From assembly GCA_900073065.1 (NCBI GenBank), contig FJOG01000025.1, positions 310,001 to 374,000 on the forward strand: DNA of 64,000 nt, written 5' to 3'. Shown in pieces: positions 22,725-34,018 of this stretch. The notes under the pieces are model-generated. The model had not been told where the DNA came from. It searched no databases and saw only the letters and a list, made by a program, of their open reading frames with translations. The first letter of the stretch is position 1. Every line of letters starts with the position of its first letter. Source of the DNA: Phialocephala subalpina (Eukaryota; Ascomycota; Leotiomycetes; Helotiales; Mollisiaceae). The position numbers and the translations under genes were made by a program.

Positions 22725-24532
22725 ATGATGTCTGGGATAACTTTTGGATCAGTTGGAGACATTATCGCGGTTGGACAGATAGCTTTGGCGCTTGCAAAGG
22801 CACTGAGTGACTCTAGAGGGTCTGCGAAAGAGTACCAAGATCTGGTGAAGGAGCTACAAGCGTTCGAACAAGCGCTTCTGCAGGTTGGTTTTGCTTCCCT
22901 TGAAGCAAGTGATCTAACGCTGGTTCCTCCTAGGTGCTCACGCTATGGCAAAGTTATGAAGATAGTCCGGAGTTGAAAGAGCTGGGCACGACGACGATAA
23001 ATATAGTCAACGACTGGCGAGAGATTTTGTTGGCATTCCGACTCAAAGTTGACAACAAATATGGCACGAGTCTCTGTGCTGGCGGCTCTGCACAATGGCT
23101 CAAGGATGTCACGAAGAAAGTGCTGTGGCAGAAGGAGAAGGAAGAGATACTGGAGTTGAGAAGGAAACTGCAGATGGCTAGTCATACGATCGCTATGCTA
23201 TGCCTTACAGCCATAGGGTGAGGGTCACGATATAAGGTCGAGTTTCTCGAAGGCTTGCGAGGCTAATAAGATGGGATTGCAGGAAGTCAGTCAAACTGGA
23301 TTCATCGGCACAAAAAGTCCGAGTAGAGCTGGTGCATGGATTACTCCACGAATCGATCAAACGTACCGAAGAGCAATTGATTCAGTTGAAGACGATGGAT
23401 GAAAAGCTTGTATGCCAAGATGAAGTATCGAACATGATTCTGAGTACAGTGAAGAGTGGCATGACTTATCTGTCAGGAACTCTTCGCCTCTTTCGCAAAC
23501 TTCAAACACTGACAACGCTACAGACTTCAAGTACACACTATTGTCATTGATATAAGGGCTATGCTGTCGTTGCTGCGGAATCAAATACCTCGTGGGCTTG
23601 GAACCCATTGGCAACAAGAACCAGTTACCTTGGAGGACGCTTTGGGTTTCAGGGTTCCAATTCCACTGGAATTGGTCGATTCTTGGGAGGTATGTGGCTA
23701 CTATTGAATCAGAACACACCTAGAAGCTCACCTGCAATAGATGTTTGACACTATTCTATCGAAACGTTTTGAGAAACATCCTGGGCATAAAAAGGTCCAA
23801 AGTGGGGAATATGTCATTGAAGATGGCATCAGTGGACACGAATTGGACCGTATGTTAGAATTGGTCTCCTGTCTTCGGCCAGGCCAGAAGATTGAGATGT
23901 GTATAACCTTTGCGGAGGCGAACATCGAAAGCAATACCTGTCCTCGTTGCCAAACCGAGTCCGTTGGTTCGGCAGGGTCCAGAATTCAATGGTATGTTCA
24001 AAAGACCTCTCTGAACTTTGCATGCAAGTACTTTTACTGATCATTCGAGTAGTCAAAACCCGTCCTGCAAGATGTGGTTTCAGCGGATTGTTACCGCGGA
24101 CGATCAGCATTTTGTTGAGGGCCCATCTGAGCAGACCATATCAAACGGAGGATGGCACAACGTGATATCTACCTCTGTACCTACCGAATCATCCATACAC
24201 CCACGACTCTTCCAAAGGGTGCGGCTATTGCAAAAGGAAAGTCTGCTTACTGACCTTCCATATAGTCCGTCACCTTGCTACATGTGTTATAGCTTGTTAG
24301 GGAGCAAAGGGGGGAACCGGCCACTATTCATTCGGGGACAATTGATCAAAGTCAAGCCCTTATTTACGATACTTTTGACGACTGGAATGTTCACTTCTTG
24401 AGAGACCACCAGGGTCCAGCTCGCTGGGTGCCTGCCAAATGCTGTTGGCAAGGATGCACGACTAAGAATACTTTCGCTACTCTTGTGCTGTGGCTTAATC
24501 ACGTTCGTATTGTGCACCGAGGATCAAGTTAA
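22725..24532 (+). CDS. Fungal N-terminal / ubiquitin-like domain protein (frame break near 3' end)
   Basis: Multi-exon gene with exons about 22725-22883, 22934-23217, 23283-23471, 23524-23689, 23741-23991 and 24052 onward; all phases match. The N-terminus MSGITFGSVGDIIAVGQIAL and the following helices match the fungal N-terminal domain found ahead of signalling, NLR-like or ubiquitin-like modules. The middle block PVTLEDALGFRVPIPLELVD to LRPGQKIEMCITF is the ubiquitin-like domain usual in these proteins. A Zn-ribbon-like part follows (CPRCQTE, then CQNPSCKMWFQ after a 60-nt intron). The exon-6 frame ends at 24401, but after a -1 change in a G-rich run (about 24304-24340) another frame continues with IYDTFDDWNVHFLRDHQGPA and a C2H2-like CCWQGC...H...H unit to a stop at 24530-24532. 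Family role is unclear; innate-immunity-like functions are proposed for related proteins. Confidence 0.65.
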
Positions 24533-25023
24533 TGCGAACTTAAAGGTTGTGAGATTGGGTTGGAGGCCCAAACCTATACCCTTTGGTCGGCAAGCAGATT
24601 TCAATCAACATCTCCTTAGAGTCGCATGCTATTTAGACCAGGTCCAGAAATGTCAAGAACTCTCGGTTATGAAAGTCACTGTTAATGCAATAAATAGCGT
24701 GCAATATCCCCTAACAAGAGAGCACAACTATGTCTTCATTTAGGCAATCCTCAAGCAAGCGGAGTGTCCCAAACATAGAGCGATCACCAGACACGAATCG
24801 GGTCAGTGGAATCGAAGAGGGAAGTACCGCTAGCACGGTCAGACAATCTCGCTTCAAAAGGGGGCTAACGTCGGATATAATACTCCGATTGGAGCAGCAT
24901 ACAATGACATGATTTCCAGATAGTTCTTGCTAGTAAGTCTCACGAGCACCATCCACCAAGAACTCCTAACGCCAAAAAATGCCGCCAGCCAATCTATGTC
25001 TATGTCCCGAACATTCAAAAGCC
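24533..25023. other. Spacer with an unassigned 60-aa frame
   Basis: A plus-strand frame at 24730-24912 (MSSFRQSSSKRSVPNIERSP...) is Ser/Arg-rich and could be a last exon or chance. No splice partner or domain was found. Confidence 0.4.
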
Positions 25024-26342
25024 TTACTCCTGCAAAAGAACACTTCTCTCATCACGGGCATTGACCCAGACATACTCTAGAAGATGGGGGAGTCAGCGAT
25101 TGACCTTTCAAGAATGGTTCAGGAGAATGTCTCGGGAGAAATATCATGAGACATCCCAAGGAGGAAAAAAAGTGTATCCCCCGTTTACTCACCCACGCAT
25201 CTCGGGTCGGTCTTTCCTTCGCCTAAAGTCACCGCCATCAAGTTCACCTAACAACGCATTAGTCCCATTTTCGGAGAAACGACTGACAGGCGAGAGGCAT
25301 TGAACCTGCTCGTGAACTCCCAGCACCGAAGAGGAAAAAGGGGGAAAACTCACCTCGAGCCAGACCGGACGCATACCCAGCCCCTCCAAGCGTTCCCACC
25401 ACTTCAAAAACCTCTCAAAATTCACATTCTTATCATCCACCAAATGCAACTCAATCATCACCTGCCCAACTGGCATCACCCCACCCCCTCCTTCTCACAA
25501 GAATCCATAAAGCTGTCCAAAGCCTCATACTCACTCCCCTCAATATCAATCTTCAAAATATCGATATAATCATGCTTATTCTCCTTCATCAACGTCTGCA
25601 ACGTAAAAAACTGCGGCGTCCTCGCAAACTCATCTTTCGCCCCGAGTCCTACCTTCGAAAAATGTGCCCTCGCGCTATAACTAGGAGAAATCTGCGGTCC
25701 GAATCTCGAGACGGAGAAATCGAATGCGAAGATTTGAGCTGAAGGGATTCGAGCAAGCATTTCTGCTTCGAAGGTACTTTCATCGTTGACGCCGAAACTA
25801 TAGATGATGGTTTCTGGACGGGAGGTGGAGGAGGAAGAGTGTGGTTGAGCGGTGACTGCGAGTCCAGGTTTGGCCTCGTAGAGAGACATGCCGCAGACCC
25901 ATTTCCCGCCATCGCCGAGCCGGCCGACGCGTTGCATGTCGTGGGGACAGGTGTAGGTTGAGGGGAAGAAATCCCAGAGTGTGTAGGGGAATTTGCCAAA
26001 GTCGGACATGTGTTGAGCTGGGAAGAAGGGGATGTTGGGGTTCAAAGGATGGGCGGCGGCCATTTGATGCCGAAGGGAAACACTCGAGCGCCATGCTGAC
26101 TCTGAGCGTGCCATGCGTTGGCGAGTGGTGAGGCCCATCGCAACAGGAGAATGCCCGGCGGAAGGTGATTGATTTTGGGCGATGTTTGTGATGTTGAAGA
26201 GAGCTTGAGATTGGTGGATGACGACGAAAACGAAGAAGGTGAAGGCTACCCAGAACCAAAGGCCGCAAACTGCAGATTTTGGTTAGATTTAAGGTTGCAT
26301 TTTTTGAAGAGACTGCAGACCTTGCACTATTCGGACGCCCAT
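25024..26342 (-). CDS. Membrane-anchored methyltransferase-like protein (frame break inside)
   Basis: Exons read on the minus strand: from ATG 26342 to 26321, 26269 to 25354, 25247 to 25193 and 25076 to 25024. The N-terminus (MGVRIVQ, then CGLWFWVAFTFFVFVVI after a 51-nt intron) is a single membrane anchor, suggesting a type II protein of the secretory pathway. The lumenal part contains CPHDMQRVGRLGDGGKWVCG, YSFGVNDESTFEAEM and KIDIEGSEYEALDSF, the signature of the FkbM/Methyltransf_22-type SAM-dependent fold. It then continues GQVMIELHLVD, RPVWLE-VNLMAVTLGEGKTDPRC and EYVWVNARDERSVLLQE. Between CEKEGVG and MPVGQV the frame slips by -1 in a G-run (about 25478-25490), giving an early TGA. All conserved blocks are otherwise present. 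Substrate unknown. Confidence 0.7.
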
Positions 26343-27135
26343 GTTGAAGAGCTGTCCAAGGAAACTTTTTGGAGAGGAAATTGACAATGAGAATGTGGTG
26401 CTCAGTCAAAACCCAGCACACTGAACATGAAAATGCGTCAGAAAATAGAAAAGGAAGTCTAATGTTGATATCTCCGAGAAGTAGAGACGAGAAAGAAATA
26501 TCTATCCGGCAAAATAGACACCTGAGAGAATTTAGGATTCCATCATCCATGGAAGGATCGAAGCCATAGCTAAGCTCTTCGATACAAACCTTCAGCTCCC
26601 ATCGTTTCACAGCGCAACTCGCACCAACAGACAAGAAAGTTGGCAGGATGAGGCCAGACGAAGAAACATCGGATCGTATCATGGCTGCACATCTTCCCCA
26701 TCCGCGGAAAGAGGACCCGGAAGCTTTTGCCGAGCGACTCCCACTGCCCCATCATAACCCACCGCATCCAACTTTGAATGGCTCCCCAAAACAACTCTAA
26801 GGGCAACTCGGAGAATTTGTACATCTCAGTCACCACCAATGCTCGACTCGCAAAGTTTCATCCTTCTCTGATATCCAGACAATCGCCACTGCACCCCTAC
26901 ATCGCGCTTTGGCGTGTTCCAAAAACGGGAAGCATGCTGTGTGGAACCGAACTTAAAGTCAGCCTCCAACCTGGGACTGTCACAAATGTCAATACATGCT
27001 AAGGCCTGCCAATTCTTGGAGATCCGGAACAGAAGGTATCCATACCTGTTTGATAGACGTGGAGACGCTGCCGATCAGATTTGCGAGGGGACCTTGCTTG
27101 CTTGTGCCTATGCTTGTAATTCTGTGGGCTGTGTG
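26343..27135. other. Intergenic, no clear gene
   Basis: Promoter side of the methyltransferase-like gene and 3' flank of the Cys-rich gene. The frames at 26570-26839 (minus) and 26778-27002 (plus) overlap each other and have no recognisable domain. Confidence 0.45.
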
Positions 27136-27800
27136 TCATGATATCTTGGCTGTCCTTGCAATTGAGAAGGGATCAAGGAAAAACATCTCAATTCCGTCAC
27201 CGAACTTGAGTACAAGTACGTCGCACAAAGAGGTTGTGCTGTCCCCGCACTATTTTCATACATCGTCAGTCTATGCTTGAACAGAATCAAACCAAGTAGA
27301 AATACTCGCCAAACCAAGTTCGCAGGATTCGATACACAAGCCTCACCACACGACGCACTCAAAGGAAAGCAAGCCGTCCAGAACAGAGGACAATCATTAC
27401 TAGTACAGCATCCAATTGCAGATACTCCCGGGTCGATCAAACAAATTCCTGGCGCTGCGCACACCCAAGGTTGAGCTGTTGAACATTATTAGTATCTCCA
27501 ATCTCTAGTCTCTCATAATTTCTGGGACATTATTTGAGCACGAGGCTCTACACACCAGGATCTCCACCAAGCCAACCACAAATACCCGTCGCGATCCCAT
27601 CACTCGGAGCAGTAGTAGTCGCTACATCTCGCACCTCAACTCTGTTAGGAAGAAATCGTGAAGTTACTTGTGCAAGTCCGGCATGGAATCTTCCGTTTGG
27701 GGATGCTGCTGAGGCTGAAACGAGAAGGAGTGCCGTGAGGTAGAAGGCAGGAAGCGCGAACGTCTCTGATTCTCTCTCTAGCTTCTCGACGCGGTCTAAC
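27136..27800 (-). CDS. Cys-rich secreted protein, start exon not found
   Basis: Exons on the minus strand: about 27800-27556, 27475-27306 and 27249-27136, with introns 27476-27555 (80 nt) and 27250-27305 (56 nt) in matching phase. The first visible exon encodes a secretion signal (LPAFYLTALLLVSASA) followed by a propeptide-like segment and GICGWLGGDP. The second exon gives QPWVCAAPGICLIDPG, GCCTSNDCPLFWTACFPL and CGEACVSNPANLVW; the third gives CGDSTTSLCDV and ends TAKIS. This Cys pattern (CGW...C...GCC...C..C...C) is common in fungal extracellular or GPI-type proteins of unknown function. No ATG precedes the signal in the open frame, so the true first exon lies upstream or the start is damaged. 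No GPI tail is visible. Confidence 0.55.
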
Positions 27801-28667
27801 GTCTGAATGCAGAGGTAAGGTGAGGATATACTTACGACAGGGAATCAGGATCAAGATTCGATCAAGAAAAATGGGACAAACGACTGCAAAGAAGATCTTT
27901 TTTATAAATCCACATAAATCAGCTGAGCCGTTCACTGATCTCCTTTCCATCCTTCTCCAAGTCCAAAACAGGAGAACCTAGCTTTTGAATCTTAATGCTA
28001 GTACGAATACACTACTCTAATTAGTTGAGAATTGCGATACTCAGTGATTAGCCTACAGTCCGTAAGCACTAGAAAGAGAAAGGCTCGGGCGTGTGGCGTC
28101 GAGGCGAGCCGTTTGTGCAGCCTCAGCTCTATATTTCGATATTGGGGGCGAAGACTGGGTGGTGGGATTTTTGCGGCGTAGGTAGGACTCTAGAAACGAG
28201 CGAGACGAGAACAGAGAACGAAAATGCTGGCTCGCGTCACTCTTCTACATCAGGTTACTGATGAGGAAGAAACGATTTCAAGGCGGGAAACACATATTTG
28301 CAAGCGACTCAGAAGTTCAATTGGAGTGACTTTTCTCCATTTTGTACTGTACTACTTACTCATTGTAGTAGACTAAGATCTCATATTGAGAAGACTTGAC
28401 CTCGCCGATCATGCTATGCATCATAAACTCCTGACAATGCAGTGATACCTCCAACAAGTCCATCCATGTACAAGATTCAACATTTCAATATTCCCAAGTT
28501 CATTCATCCACCACCAGTCAACATTCCCCTCAAATATTCCACAATTCATCCATTCCGTACTCTTTCCCATATTCGCCCAACGCGCTGTAATCAACTACCA
28601 CATCACTTCGTATCATCGTAACTTCGTTTGAAAAAGAACAAACACGCTCTCAATACGCATTCGTGCC
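27801..28667. other. Intergenic, no gene seen
   Basis: Between the Cys-rich gene (5' side) and the 3' end of the large disordered gene. Contains only short chance frames. Confidence 0.5.
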
Positions 28668-31283
28668 TTAATCCTCAAGCTCAGACTCCTCCACAATAGC
28701 AGGGGTTCTGCGCTCATGGCGTCTTTCTGGTCGACGGTGCTTCGAGGCACTGATCTGGCTAGCCGAGTCGTCAGGCCACAGCTCACTCTGATCTTCAACG
28801 TCCCAGTCACTCTCACTATGCATCTCGCTGCTCTCTGCCCAGTTTGGTCGCTCAAAGCCAGGACCCAAGCCAGCAGATTGTGGACCAGGTGTGTTCGAGG
28901 AAATGATGCCAGGGTCGCAGGTACGTCTGTTCTGAAGAGACATCGACAAGCCAGCGCTACGCTCACGAAGAGCACGTCTGACCATCTCAGCCTTGCGGTG
29001 CAGAGCCTCAAATGCGTCTTCAAGTGCTTCCATGCCAAGGTAGATCTCACGCTCAACTTCAGCTAGCACCTGGATCTCAGTCTCCTCGTCGTTGGATACC
29101 GGTTGTCGTTGTTGGGCAAGCGGTGTTGGTCCTCGAGATTGGAAGCCAGTTGGTCCCATCGATGGCGAGAAAGTCTGGTTGCGCATTGGTGAGAAGGGCG
29201 TTGTAGTTCTGGATCCACCACTAGGTTGTCGCATACCAGCCATACCAGCGCCAGGAGACATGGGTCCGCGATATGGGATTCCGTTTGCTGGTGTCGGACC
29301 ACGGGAAGGAGCAGGTGATGGGCTAGCAGACTCGGAATCCGCTCCTGACCACAAGAAACCATCGAATCGACCAGAGGTAAGAATCTCCCATTCTGATGGA
29401 ACAATACTTGACAAAGTGGCCAACAGATTGTGAAGTTGGGGGTACTTGAGCAGGTAGATAGCCGCCTCCGGATCACGGGGTGGTCGTTGCAATTTGTAGA
29501 GTCTCTGCAAGGAATGAACAGTCTTGACCATGAATTCAGAACGAGGCTTTCGGGTGGCAGAAGGTGCTCGGACGGGCTGCAAGATGGTTGATCCAGCGAT
29601 GAGGGCATTGTATATCGGCTGATCGGCTTGGTCGAGGTGAGTCAAAATCGCGAAAGACAGTGTCTCATCGTCGACTTCCTGGGGAGGAGTTGCGGCTGTT
29701 TGAGGGCAGCTGGAGAGCCATCTGTCGACTTGAGCCTTTTTTCTCGCGTTCTGAGCCAAGTAGTGCTCTCGGAATTCTTCGGCAATATCCGGGTCAATCT
29801 TGACGGGCGATCCAGGTCGGATGATATTTTCAGTTCCTTGTGAAATTCCAAGACCTGCAAAACCTTCTCCTGCCTTGACACCAAGCGTAGCGAAATCGAA
29901 TGCTGGCCAGACAGGCAATTCGCGTCGACCGCTAACCCACTCCAGAACCTCACCCCAACCTAGTCCTCTGCTACCTTCGTGGACCGACGGATCTGTGTGC
30001 TGACACATTACACAAACACATCCTTCGGAAGACAGGTCTCGATTGAAGACGTTTTCCAATCGATCCAACAATCTCCTAGCAACCGATCGATATCCAGTAG
30101 CTACTGCAAGCGAGCCATGCTTGTTGATTACAGTCTCGTACTGATCCAGGATATTTGAAAATGGTACAAATACCTTCTCAACCTCAGATGGCAGATTCCT
30201 TGAAGTTGGTCTGACCAATCCTCCATTCTGCATCAGATAATCGACACGGGGTATGTTTATCGGGACGGCTGGCGGAGGGGGAGGCGGTGGTGGTTGCGGA
30301 GAGTCGTAGGCACTTGATTCAGCCTCAGGATTTTCGAAGTGAATGAAAGATGACGGCGTCGGCTTCACACTCGCTGATGCCGGTGGAGGGAATACTGGTG
30401 TCTGTGTGGGAGTTTGCGGAGATGAATCTTGTGCAGAAGCAGGAGATGAGCCAGTGTCGAGAAAAGGTGGTTCTGGCGCATCACGCTTAGGTGCAACTGA
30501 AGTGACAATTGAGTCACCCGATCCAATGCCTGAATCTCGTACAAGATCATCCGTAGACGCCCCAACCTTGTGCTTGAATGTTGGTGATTTGATAGCAGTG
30601 CTGGCCTTGGACGAGTTTTTTGATTTGGTTGATAGTCTGGAGCGGTCGTCCTTGTCCTTCTTTGGCGACCTAACCCCTGATGTACGCGAGTTTGGTCGTG
30701 GTGTCTCTTCCTCAGCCGTATCTTCTTGTACTCTGCTCATTCGGTTTGGTGTAGCCTTTCTCTGTGACACATCCGTCTCTGGAGGACTTGGTGGTCTGCC
30801 ATCCTTGGGTACGGTGACTTGTGGATTGAAGGTTGGGAATGCTTCAGTAGATCTCGTCTTCGCCTTGTCTTCGCCTACATCTGTCGACTCGGGTGTATAG
30901 GGACTCTTGTTTTCCTTGCCTGGTAGTCCAATGTCGTCTCTGCTATTGACCGCTTCCTTGCTATGGGCTTTGTTGAAGGATGGGTAAGGTAGCGAACTTC
31001 GTGATGTCGCACCAGGGGCTGAAGCAGTGCGTGCAAGCTCTGGGACGAGATCTGCCATAGATGTCGAAGGCTCGGAATCTCTATCCTTCTCACTCTCTCT
31101 TTCCTTATCTTTTCGACGGCGGTGGGACGATCTGACAGGCTCGCCGGTCTCTGGGTCGATTACCTTCGGTCGGGAGCTTCTCGACGACCTATGAGTTCGA
31201 TTTGGATCCTTCTCCTTCTTCTCACGATGTCTCTTCTCGCTCGGTCGTTCCTCTACCTCACCATCACGATCCTTATAAGCCAT
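28668..31283 (-). CDS. Large disordered conserved fungal protein of unknown function
   Basis: Intronless frame of 871 aa from ATG 31283 (MAYKDRDGEVEERPSEKRHR). The frame is open further upstream to 31559, but that part has untranslated-leader character, so the internal ATG is preferred. Residues 1-400 are highly charged and Ser/Pro-rich with basic clusters (RRRKDKERESEKDRDSE), then a poly-Pro stretch. A folded core begins about residue 415: VEKVFVPFSNILDQYETVIN, VARRLLDRLENVFNRDL and the Cys motif CVCVMCQHTD. It continues through GLGWGEVLEWVSGRRELPVWPAFDF and FMVKTVHSLQRLYKLQRPPR to WEILTSGRFDGFLW. A coiled segment near the C-terminus (EVEREIYLGMEALEDAFEAL) precedes an acidic tail ending ESELED. 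Orthologues are expected across Pezizomycotina, but I know of no demonstrated function; nuclear or scaffold roles are guesses. Confidence 0.8.
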   Translation of the reverse strand: MAYKDRDGEVEERPSEKRHREKKEKDPNRTHRSSRSSRPKVIDPETGEPVRSSHRRRKDKERESEKDRDSEPSTSMADLVPELARTASAPGATSRSSLPYPSFNKAHSKEAVNSRDDIGLPGKENKSPYTPESTDVGEDKAKTRSTEAFPTFNPQVTVPKDGRPPSPPETDVSQRKATPNRMSRVQEDTAEEETPRPNSRTSGVRSPKKDKDDRSRLSTKSKNSSKASTAIKSPTFKHKVGASTDDLVRDSGIGSGDSIVTSVAPKRDAPEPPFLDTGSSPASAQDSSPQTPTQTPVFPPPASASVKPTPSSFIHFENPEAESSAYDSPQPPPPPPPPAVPINIPRVDYLMQNGGLVRPTSRNLPSEVEKVFVPFSNILDQYETVINKHGSLAVATGYRSVARRLLDRLENVFNRDLSSEGCVCVMCQHTDPSVHEGSRGLGWGEVLEWVSGRRELPVWPAFDFATLGVKAGEGFAGLGISQGTENIIRPGSPVKIDPDIAEEFREHYLAQNARKKAQVDRWLSSCPQTAATPPQEVDDETLSFAILTHLDQADQPIYNALIAGSTILQPVRAPSATRKPRSEFMVKTVHSLQRLYKLQRPPRDPEAAIYLLKYPQLHNLLATLSSIVPSEWEILTSGRFDGFLWSGADSESASPSPAPSRGPTPANGIPYRGPMSPGAGMAGMRQPSGGSRTTTPFSPMRNQTFSPSMGPTGFQSRGPTPLAQQRQPVSNDEETEIQVLAEVEREIYLGMEALEDAFEALHRKAEMVRRALRERSAGLSMSLQNRRTCDPGIISSNTPGPQSAGLGPGFERPNWAESSEMHSESDWDVEDQSELWPDDSASQISASKHRRPERRHERRTPAIVEESELED

Positions 31284-32970
31284 GTTGGTTTTCGGTGAGC
31301 TCGAGATCGAGCAGGCGCTTAGAGGTGATTCCTGGTGGCATGCGGCCCAGCCCAGGCGGTGTGCTGGTAACTCGAGTACAACTACGTAGTAGCTCTTAGT
31401 AGTGTCGGCATAGCAAGGAGGGAAGTAATGTGCAGCAAGGAGATCGTTGTCTGTCGAAGTTGTGGGTCGTACGCTCGAGGTTGATGTGTTGTGAAATGGT
31501 GATTCGTTGTAGGACAAGGATCTCGCTTTGCCGACGTGGTGAAGTCGAGCCAACTCCAATGAAATTCACTCCATGAATTGGCGCACAGAGCGGGATCGGG
31601 TGCAAAGCAATTAACAAATCATAGTAAAACATGTGATGCGGAAAAGAATACCCATCGATCGCCTCACTTTTATCAAACTGTTAACGATGAAGAAAGATCC
31701 TGCTTGGTACCAAGTGCGGGTAGGCTACGGGTGTCACCGCCAATGCTAAAAAATGGGGGGTTGGGGACAAGACGTCAATCACCAACACAGGTTTTTCTTC
31801 ATCAACCCCAATCTCTAAAAGTCTGGTATCATCGAGTATTGAACCTGATCGTCTTAAGAACCAACATTTATTCATCACGGAAGCGCTTATGTGTGTCTGC
31901 TTTGCAGCAAGGCTGCAGCCATCGCCCGATAAGGGAATGCCTCTTGAGGAACCCTGCATGGCAAGGATTGCCTGGAGGCAAATCTAACATCTATCATATT
32001 TTCACGATCAAGAGGACATATCTCTGCATATTTTCCTACATAAGCTGCTATTTGAGCTGTACCAAAGCACAATCTTGTTGTTGGTCCTGTTTCAGCCTTA
32101 CCGCTGGAGATATATTATTAACGTTCAAAGCTTATGTATGATGCGCCCCAAAGTCTCTCGACGCCGCAGGTTTGAATGATTGTCTAAGAGCCTGTATTTT
32201 GTTCTTTGATAATATGTCTATAGCACATAAGGGATGAATTGTTTAATGTTGAGAAGTGAGTTAGAACAATCGAGTCTACCAGAGCCGCACTCGCAATACT
32301 TTTGTCTCCATACCAGAACTTTAGAAGACCGGACTATGGGTATCAAGCCTCCTTCCGGGGTCCTTGACAACAGAGACATCATAAATTTGGACAGAACATC
32401 ATCAAAATGAATGACCGGCGTCGACTGCAACATCGTAACATCGGAACATCCAAGCCTCACCTTACCCACGGTCCACATCTTGTCCTCTCAGTACCAGTCG
32501 ACCGGATCACACCATCTGCTGAAACTACTATCATATCACTCTTTCGTATTCTGTTCAATCTCAAGCCGTGTCCAGCTGAAGCCAGCTTCCCTTTTCGTAA
32601 CCCTCACGATGCATTCAAAGCAGTGGCCCAATCAGCATCTTCAACCCATGACTATGGCGCACCGCTCACGCGGAAATACCCCAGAAATGCCAATTCCACA
32701 CAATCATTTTTGGCATTGCTTGGCAAGGCAGATTGTCATGGGCTCTTTTTCAACGGTGGGAGCTAAAAATGGTGGGGTGTGGAGATGAGGGTATCGTGAG
32801 ATTGGGCGGTGATGCTCAGCCTCGCCCCCCTTTACCAGATGGTGGTGCGGATATCGGTGCCGAAGATGCGATGAGGAGGATATATATTGCTTGGCTTCTT
32901 CTCCGTTTGCGCGATTTTCGAGGAAGCAGTTTTCCCTTCTTGCAAAATCGCAACTCTTGACTTTCACACG
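31284..32970. other. Divergent spacer, 5' flanks only
   Basis: Holds the leader of the large disordered gene (to about 31560) and the upstream region of the decayed gene at 32971. Frames in 31578-32141 and 32407-32788 overlap in several phases and show no domains. A TATATA element occurs at about 32880. Confidence 0.5.
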
Positions 32971-34018
32971 ATGGATTTCTCCTTGTCAAGTCAGCTCCCC
33001 AAAACTTTCCTCCTCAGTACCTTCATCCTCCTCTCCAGCCTCATCCTTACTGCATCCGCTTCTCAAGCCCTCGTCCCTCGAAACACATTCCTCGACGCAG
33101 GAAACTCGACCGACACACTCCTAACCCTCATCCCAAAAACCTACAAACTAACCCTCCCATGGTGGACCCAGACTCCCGGCACAGTCCAGGATTTCCTAAT
33201 CGCATTCTGGACTGTGACATTTGCGTGGGAGAAGAGAGGGGCGGGGAGGAGCCAGCTGCGAAGTGGAAGGTGCTGAGGAAGATGTATGCGCTAGTTTGTT
33301 TGTGCAAAGCTGCAGTGGGTTGGTTCATTTGGCTGCTAATTCGAGTGAGTGTGATTTCTTATTTATAAAAAGTTGGGTGAGGGTGTTTGGGTGGGGAGTT
33401 GAGGATATTGTTTGTTTTTGTGTGAGAGGGTTTGGGGTTGAAAAGTGGCGACTAGAGATCGGACATCGAATGCCAGCCCTGTGGTCGTTGATGTTCTCGT
33501 TTCTCTTCGATATGGGTGTGAGAGAAAGTATGCTGATCTCGCGTTTCCTCGCGCAGGAGGAGACGGCCTGACAATCGTCCAAAGATCCGGAGCCCTTTTC
33601 GCCGCAACCTGCCAACTCTGGCACAAAACCGTCCTCGAACACCCCCGCACCCTCCTCGTCGGCTGTTGGATCAACCTCTTCCTCGCCCTCCTCCATCTAA
33701 TCCTCCTCTCTCTTCCAGTCGTCAGCTCCGCCCCCGTCTTCCAAGTCTCAAGCCCTTCCTGATCTTACGTCGTTAATGCTGTTAACGGGACTGGATTGTG
33801 GGATCTTGGTTGTGGGAATTTTCGTGGAGTAATGGGACTTTGAAGGCTGATGGGTATCCTGGAAATCAATTTACTTGTGCTTCAGAGTGGGAGTTGGGAC
33901 TTGGACGGAGTATGTACGGACATTTGAGAAACCCGACATCAAGTCGTTCCAGTTCTTGCAAGCCCAGGCGACATCCCTTTCGTGCAACACAGACCCCGCC
34001 TTGAGGCTGAGAGATAGC
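32971..34018 (+). pseudogene. Decayed orphan membrane-protein gene
   Basis: Protein-like pieces follow one another in changing frames. ATG 32971 opens MDFSLSSQLPKTFLLSTFIL with a strong signal or anchor, then LVPRNTFLDAGNST and PWWTQTPGTVQDFLIAFW. Near 33225-33240 the frame must slip by -1 to continue as EEPAAKWKVLRKMYALVCLC and AAVGWFIWLLIR. A 217-nt intron-like stretch (GTGAGT at 33340, GCAG at about 33560) leads to GLTIVQRSGALFAATCQL and a hydrophobic segment, with an in-frame TGA at 33760-33762 just before SYVVNAVNGTGLWDLGC. Two more -1 slips link WSNGTLKADGYPGNQFTCA and TWTEYVRTFEKPDIKSFQF. The composition suggests a secreted or membrane protein with several membrane segments. No family is recognised. 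The stop plus repeated slips favour real decay. Confidence 0.5.

Noticed and set aside
25077..25353. Two introns of 116 and 106 nt in the methyltransferase-like gene as introner copies
   Set aside because: No common blocks with the introner pair; donors are GTGAGT, not GTACGTG.
31284..31559. Upstream in-frame extension of the large disordered protein (start at 31559)
   Set aside because: The extra 92 residues do not resemble the charged N-terminus; the ATG at 31283 with MAYKDRDGE is the better start, and the upstream part reads like leader sequence.
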